Assembly (NCBI GenBank): GCA_028709135.1 | Contig: JAQVXN010000076.1 | Span: 1-8,210 of the forward strand | Direction: 5' to 3' | Source: Bacteroidaceae bacterium | GTDB taxonomy: Bacteria > Bacteroidota > Bacteroidia > Bacteroidales > Bacteroidaceae | DNA length: 8,210 nucleotides | Shown here: one piece after another, positions 5,234 to 8,210 of the stretch | How positions within the stretch are numbered: the stretch's first letter is position 1 | How the letters are laid out: each line of letters begins with the position of its first letter | The notes under the pieces: model-generated | Database searches by the model: none | Seen by the model: only the letters and a program-made list of their open reading frames with translations | Told to the model about the DNA's origin: nothing | Program-made: the position numbers and the translations under genes

Positions 5234-6133
5234 ATGATTAAATCTATCATACTTAACAAAAAAAATCCCAAGGACAAGACGAAATCCGCCTACTATCCGA
5301 ATATCGTCCTGCAAACTTTCGGGAAGTGCAATAGTTTTTACAATGGCATCTGTCAGGAAAGTAGCCTCACCAAACTCGACGAGAAAGGTGCTGTCAGAGC
5401 ATTCGAAGCACAGGTTATCGGATGCCTTAAAAGGGGCTATTCCGTTTGTTTGACTGAACTGTTGATTTTGTTCTTGACTATTGTTTGGCATGTTCAACGC
5501 TCTACACAGAAAGAGCTCCTCAGGTCCGCAGGCGTTGCGCACTCGCAGTTACCTGAACGTTGGGTATCTTCAGCGCTCCGACATCATACACTTGGTTGGG
5601 TAACAAGATCTCTTCTGGCTATTACGTCTCATAGAAATCAAAATGAAAAGGGCTTGTTAAATTTGTGTATTTTTACAATATTGCCACAAACAGGAAGGAC
5701 TTGTATTTGCAGCGCTGAGAGAGCTGAATATCAGGCAACAGCAAATGTGCTGACAGCTGCGGGTGTGCATTTGCCTTCACTACAGCAGGCGCTGAAAGTG
5801 GCCAACACAAAGGGGTGGAATGTTTGGGCCAATTTGTGGATTCTGTCTTTGGTTGTTAGTCACAGCCAAAAGCATAACGACAAAAGGCTCAAGACCAATC
5901 GCTACAAATTTTGTGATGATTATGTCACGAAAAATTTTAGCGGTGATAGGGCAAAACTTCTCGGGAATCTGGAAAGTTGGTGCTCCGATTTTTTATTTGA
6001 TGGATACCAAAAGAAATATCATCAAACTGATGGCGATGACATTCTCGGTATGATAGACATAATTGTTCTTCTTGAAAAGGGTTATAAGGGCTACCAGGAT
6101 GAGATCAACCATAAAAACATAAACATTGCATAA
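5234..6133 (+). pseudogene. HU-related DNA-binding protein, N-terminal part, fused to repeat-derived sequence
   Basis: From the ATG at 5234, chosen because the promoter lies just upstream, 299 codons are open. Residues 1-80 (MIKSIILNKKNPKDKTKSAYYPNI..., QESSLTKLDE, VIGCLKRGYSVCLTEL) match the N-terminal half of the HU-related family common in Bacteroidales, nucleoid proteins that bind DNA through HU-like dimers. The expected ELG.F turn and the C-terminal DNA-binding arm are missing. From about residue 76 the DNA aligns instead to the C, inverted-B, B and C modules of the array upstream, in diverged form. The last 47 codons overlap the opposite-strand membrane protein gene and are probably spurious. 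I infer an HU paralogue truncated by the repeat. Still, the frame stays open for over 170 codons through AT-rich sequence, so an expressed chimera is possible. Confidence 0.55.
5460..5875. repeat. Diverged copies of the mosaic repeat (C, inverted B, then B, C)
   Basis: Reverse-type hinges are recognisable at 5486-5502 and 5562-5578 (76 bp apart) and forward-type hinges at 5710-5726 and 5787-5803 (77 bp apart); a faint reverse hinge is near 5859. The B spacer core AGGTCCGCAGGCGTTGCGCAC at 5522 is clear. The leader GGACTTGTATTTGCAGCGCTG at 5697 matches those of blocks 1 and 3. Order and orientation repeat those of blocks 2 and 3, with many changes toward A and T. Confidence 0.6.
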
Positions 6134-6478
6134 CCACATCCAGATGAAATAACTGACACCAGTAGTGAATGCAGAGAGGTAATGAATGTATTTTTGAAAA
6201 CTGCGATGAAAAAGCGGTGTCATACCACATAAGATGAAACCTCCGACAGAGAAGGATGCTAACAATTCCATACTTTTAACGCGAGAAACAGAAATCCATG
6301 GTAATAAGATCAAATCGCCGACAGAGAAACAGAAGATGCTGAAGTAAATATATTTCTTGTTATGATCCAAAAATGTATAACTTGTTTGACTCAAAGATTT
6401 AGGCATTCCAAACGTCAAAATGATGTAGATGTTGTAAGCAACATAAACGAATAAAGAACATAGCACCAAACACTTCAT
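5993..6478 (-). CDS. Six-helix integral membrane protein, function unknown
   Basis: A complete 161-residue ORF starts at the ATG at 6478, just after an AT-rich leader. Hydrophobic segments at about residues 1-24, 43-63, 71-91, 97-117, 118-135 and 147-161 predict six inner-membrane helices with very short loops. The MPKSLSQTSY stretch after helix 1 (residues 25-34), a CFSVGD motif in helix 2, and GMTPLF...YIHYLSA before helix 4 give a recognisable pattern. I recall the same pattern, including a SISDTYY-like motif after the first helix, in small membrane proteins of Bacteroidales and their phages, but no function is known to me. It is transcribed toward the HU-related ORF and overlaps its last 141 bp tail to tail, so one of the two ends is not real; the helices favour this gene. 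No TAnnTTTG box is visible upstream. Confidence 0.7.
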   Translation of the reverse strand: MKCLVLCSLFVYVAYNIYIILTFGMPKSLSQTSYTFLDHNKKYIYFSIFCFSVGDLILLPWISVSRVKSMELLASFSVGGFILCGMTPLFHRSFQKYIHYLSAFTTGVSYFIWMWLCNVYVFMVDLILVALITLFKKNNYVYHTENVIAISLMIFLLVSIK

Positions 6479-6836
6479 ATTTTGATTTATTTATGAATGA
6501 TAAAAACGGCAACATGCACAGATGCAAGTCAGAATGATCTTCAATACATGTCAAATGGTGATAATGGAGATTTTTTGTTTTGGTGCATGGCTTAAAAGCA
6601 AACTTACAGAAAAAATATGGTTAGATGAGCCATATATGATTAAAAAAGAGCTTATCCGGTTCTCAAGAGAAGAATTGAAACTCGTAGCAAGAGAAAATGC
6701 TATATAAGCTAAACAATATGAACAAGAAAGAGGGATTTGGCGAGGTAAAGAACATTTTGATCAGGAAGTAAAGACTGTATAATCTTTGGCGACATTTTTC
6801 TATTAGAAAATAAAATGAGAATACTGATTTCAAATA
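6479..6836. other. Intergenic region with only decayed coding sequence
   Basis: Apart from the broken ORF at 6522-6782, no gene, RNA or strong hairpin is seen. The AT content is high. The right end leads into the ferritin promoter. Confidence 0.4.
6522..6782 (+). pseudogene. Decayed small ORF, unrecognised
   Basis: One frame reads GAWLKSKLTEKIWLDEPYMI and KKELIRFSREELKLVARENA up to a TAA at 6705. The same frame continues AKQYEQERGIWRGKEHFDQE to a second TAA at 6780. Both parts look like one charged helical protein with an internal stop. Just upstream another frame reads NDLQYMSNGDNGDFLFWCMA and runs into this one near 6590, suggesting a frameshift. No family is recognised, and no promoter box is seen. 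It may be chance reading in AT-rich DNA. Confidence 0.25.
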
Positions 6837-6867
6837 TTGTTGTATTCCATCTAATGTAGTATATTTG
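6837..6867 (+). promoter_or_regulatory. Ferritin promoter
   Basis: TTG at 6837-6839, a 20-bp spacer and TATATTTG at 6860-6867 match the Bacteroidetes -33/-7 pattern. The predicted leader is only about 13-19 nt, so there is little room for leader-based control. No clear OxyR or Fur-like palindrome was found. Confidence 0.65.
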
Positions 6868-6886
6868 CAGATAAACTTAAAAACCG

Positions 6887-7417
6887 ATGACAATGCTAAA
6901 CAAAAAAATCGAAGAGGCACTCAATGCCCAAATCAATGCCGAAATGTGGTCTGCCTATCTGTATTTATCCATGGCTTCATACTGTCATTCACTGGGTCAA
7001 ACAGGAATGGCGCGCTGGTTTGAGGTACAGTTTAAAGAAGAACAGGACCACGCTAAAATTCTGTTTAACTTCATTATTCAGCGTAACGGGAATGTGACCT
7101 TGACGGCAATCGATGCGGTGCCGACAACATGGGACTCTATTCTGCATGTGTTTGAAGATACGCTGGTTCATGAGGAGGGTGTAACAAAATTGATCAACGA
7201 TTTGTTTGCGCTGACAACGCAGGAGAACGATTACGCCACACAGAGTATGCTTAAATGGTTTATAGACGAACAAGTAGAAGAGGAGGAGAACGCACAGACC
7301 ATTATTGACAATTTGAAAATGATCAATGACAATGGCTACGGTCTCTATATGCTGGATAAGGAGCTCGGAGCGAGAGCCTACGTACAGGCTGCACCACTGG
7401 CAAATTCCACGCTATAA
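6887..7417 (+). CDS. ftnA: Ferritin, non-heme iron storage protein
   Basis: Ferritin oxidises Fe(II) at a di-iron centre and stores it as mineral inside a 24-subunit cytoplasmic shell, protecting the cell from iron and peroxide. The 176-residue product is a four-helix bundle. Ferroxidase ligands are all present: E19 (NAEMWSAYLYLS), E52 and H55 (KEEQDH), E96 and Q129 (DEQVEEEE). E51, E128, E131 and E132 fit the third iron site of prokaryotic FtnA. Starting at the second ATG (6893) makes numbering identical to E. coli FtnA (E17, E50, H53, E94, Q127), so that start is a real alternative; 6887 gives two more residues. Heme-ligand methionine typical of bacterioferritin is not at the expected place. 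A tail of about 10 residues extends past the E. coli length. The gene has its own promoter and terminator, so it is monocistronic. Identification is secure. Confidence 0.96.
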   Translation: MTMLNKKIEEALNAQINAEMWSAYLYLSMASYCHSLGQTGMARWFEVQFKEEQDHAKILFNFIIQRNGNVTLTAIDAVPTTWDSILHVFEDTLVHEEGVTKLINDLFALTTQENDYATQSMLKWFIDEQVEEEENAQTIIDNLKMINDNGYGLYMLDKELGARAYVQAAPLANSTL

Positions 7418-7440
7418 ACTATCGGGTCTCAAATACTTTA

Positions 7441-7484
7441 AAACCGCCTCTGTTTTTTCATGACAGGGGCGGTTTCTATTTTGC
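7441..7484 (+). terminator. Strong intrinsic terminator, probably bidirectional
   Basis: AAACCGCCTCTG (7441-7452) pairs with CAGGGGCGGTTT (7464-7475) over 12 bp with one G-T wobble and an 11-nt loop. The plus strand then has CTATTTTGCTTTT. On the minus strand the stem is followed by AAAG and a T/A-rich stretch, so it can also serve the convergent gene ending at 7498. Confidence 0.85.
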
Positions 7485-7497
7485 TTTTATGAAAATT

Positions 7498-8210
7498 CTA
7501 TTCCACTAAAATCTTTTTCTTCAGGGTACATTTGTTTGGAAGTTCTGCTACGATGATGATCAGACCTTTTGTATTCAAGGCTGGTATCATGCAGTTTGTT
7601 GTATTATTTTGACAACTTGCGAGTAAAATGCCGGACGCAGCTTCGTAAACGTAAATTTTACTTTTAGACAAACTGCCGTTGTCCAAACTAATGGAAAAGG
7701 GTTGGTTTTTACGAACATTTTCGGGAGTAAGCAGCTTGGGGTTGTTCTGCTTGTTAACCGATTTGATTCCGGTTCCTTGGGCTGAAAGCATTTTCACTCT
7801 CATCCACGTCTGGGGGACATCGGGATTTGCGCCGGAGAGATTTTCGTGAACAATAGTGGCAGTGCCGTCATTGTTATGGAGTTTAAACATTGCAGCAAAT
7901 TCGCCGGCAGTGGGTTCCCCCCCTATTTCGGTCCATGGAATAGCTACTTGAATGGTATAATTTTGTGACATGGGGCGTTGTACGGTGTAAGTGATTTTTG
8001 GAGTCCAGTCTTTCCAGACGCTGCCATCGGAATAAGAAGAGGCGCAGACGTTGTTTACGTTCACAAGAATTTTATACAGTCCGGAGACAATTGAAGAAGA
8101 AGCTTTTTCTTTCGGATCTAAATAAATTTCAATGCCGTCTGTATCCCATGGGTCACTGCCCGTAGGGGCCACTTTCACTTTACTGTCTTTTACATCAAAG
8201 CAAAAATAAA
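7498..8210 (-). CDS. Secreted protein with CBM9-like domain and C-terminal sorting-type domain, C-terminal part
   Basis: The frame is open from the window edge to a TAG at 7498, giving 236 residues without the N-terminus; a GTG at 8178 is internal, not the start. The first 110 residues (YFCFDVKDSK, then WDTDGIEIYLDPKEK, YTVQRPMSQNYTIQVAIPWTEIG, AAMFKLHNNDG) follow the pattern of family 9 carbohydrate-binding modules: an acidic DG.E.Y.D strand, an AIPW strand and a final F.....ND strand. The last 75 or so residues (SISLDNGSLSKSKIYVYEAASGILL...GLIIIVAELPNKCTLKKKILVE) resemble a type IX secretion sorting domain (an IYDLxGxxL-like strand, then a G..II.V strand and a KKIxV end). Such proteins are exported and act on or bind polysaccharide at the cell surface. 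A catalytic domain, if any, lies outside the window. It converges on ferritin across the shared terminator. Confidence 0.82.
   Translation of the reverse strand, partial: YFCFDVKDSKVKVAPTGSDPWDTDGIEIYLDPKEKASSSIVSGLYKILVNVNNVCASSYSDGSVWKDWTPKITYTVQRPMSQNYTIQVAIPWTEIGGEPTAGEFAAMFKLHNNDGTATIVHENLSGANPDVPQTWMRVKMLSAQGTGIKSVNKQNNPKLLTPENVRKNQPFSISLDNGSLSKSKIYVYEAASGILLASCQNNTTNCMIPALNTKGLIIIVAELPNKCTLKKKILVE

Noticed and set aside
4817..5542. 241-codon minus-strand ORF
   Set aside because: It is antisense to repeat block 3 and to the HU-related N-terminus; the plus-strand reading has both a promoter and family similarity.
6663..6920. 85-codon minus-strand ORF upstream of ferritin
   Set aside because: It covers the ferritin promoter and the first codons of ferritin; its F/L/S-rich content is typical of antisense AT-rich DNA.
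6989..7273. 94-codon minus-strand ORF inside ferritin
   Set aside because: It is a shadow of the ferritin reading frame, which carries all ferroxidase ligands.
1..8210. tRNA or rRNA genes
   Set aside because: No cloverleaf with T-loop GTTCRAATC-type sequence and no rRNA-like conserved stretch was seen on either strand.

Overview
The window looks like a chromosomal accessory region of a Bacteroidota bacterium, most likely a member of the Bacteroidales that has the type IX secretion system. Three things point there: repeated TAnnTTTG promoter elements (the Bacteroidetes -7 box), AT-rich leaders without clear Shine-Dalgarno sites, and a C-terminal sorting-type domain on a secreted protein at the right edge. 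Genes are sparse. About half of the window is intergenic repeat, remnant or structured DNA.

Layout. Positions 1-902 (minus) hold the N-terminal 300 residues of a type I restriction-modification methyltransferase (HsdM), cut by the window edge. Positions 903-2091 are gene-poor, AT-rich DNA with several short repeat clusters. A small exported lipocalin-like protein follows (2092-2562, plus), with a structured terminator at 2649-2742. On the minus strand near 2949-3043, a TAnnTTTG box lies about 80 nt from a good intrinsic terminator with no ORF between them, a candidate small RNA. Positions 3171-3747 hold an inverted repeat, three 21-bp iteron-like repeats and a broken ORF resembling a MobC relaxosome protein, possibly the scar of a mobilizable element.

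From 3748 to about 5085 the base composition shifts to GC-rich, and from 4118 a mosaic repeat array appears. A 17-bp hinge (GGGCGCTGAAAGTGCCC or its reverse complement) recurs every 74-77 bp and separates two kinds of spacer module, B (59-60 bp) and C (57 bp). Their order and orientation differ between blocks in a way that two hinge-to-hinge inversions would explain. Diverged, AT-shifted copies lie at 5460-5875 inside a long ORF that begins as an HU-related DNA-binding protein. Another pair of diverged hinges forms the terminator at 2649-2742. A solitary IS3-like end sits at 4809.

The right part is more ordinary: a six-helix membrane protein (5993-6478, minus), a short decayed ORF, a complete ferritin gene (6887-7417, plus) with its own promoter and strong terminator, and the C-terminal 236 residues of a secreted CBM9-like protein (7498-8210, minus). 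The genes do not form a pathway. The region reads as a restriction locus and housekeeping genes separated by a repeat-rich stretch prone to rearrangement.
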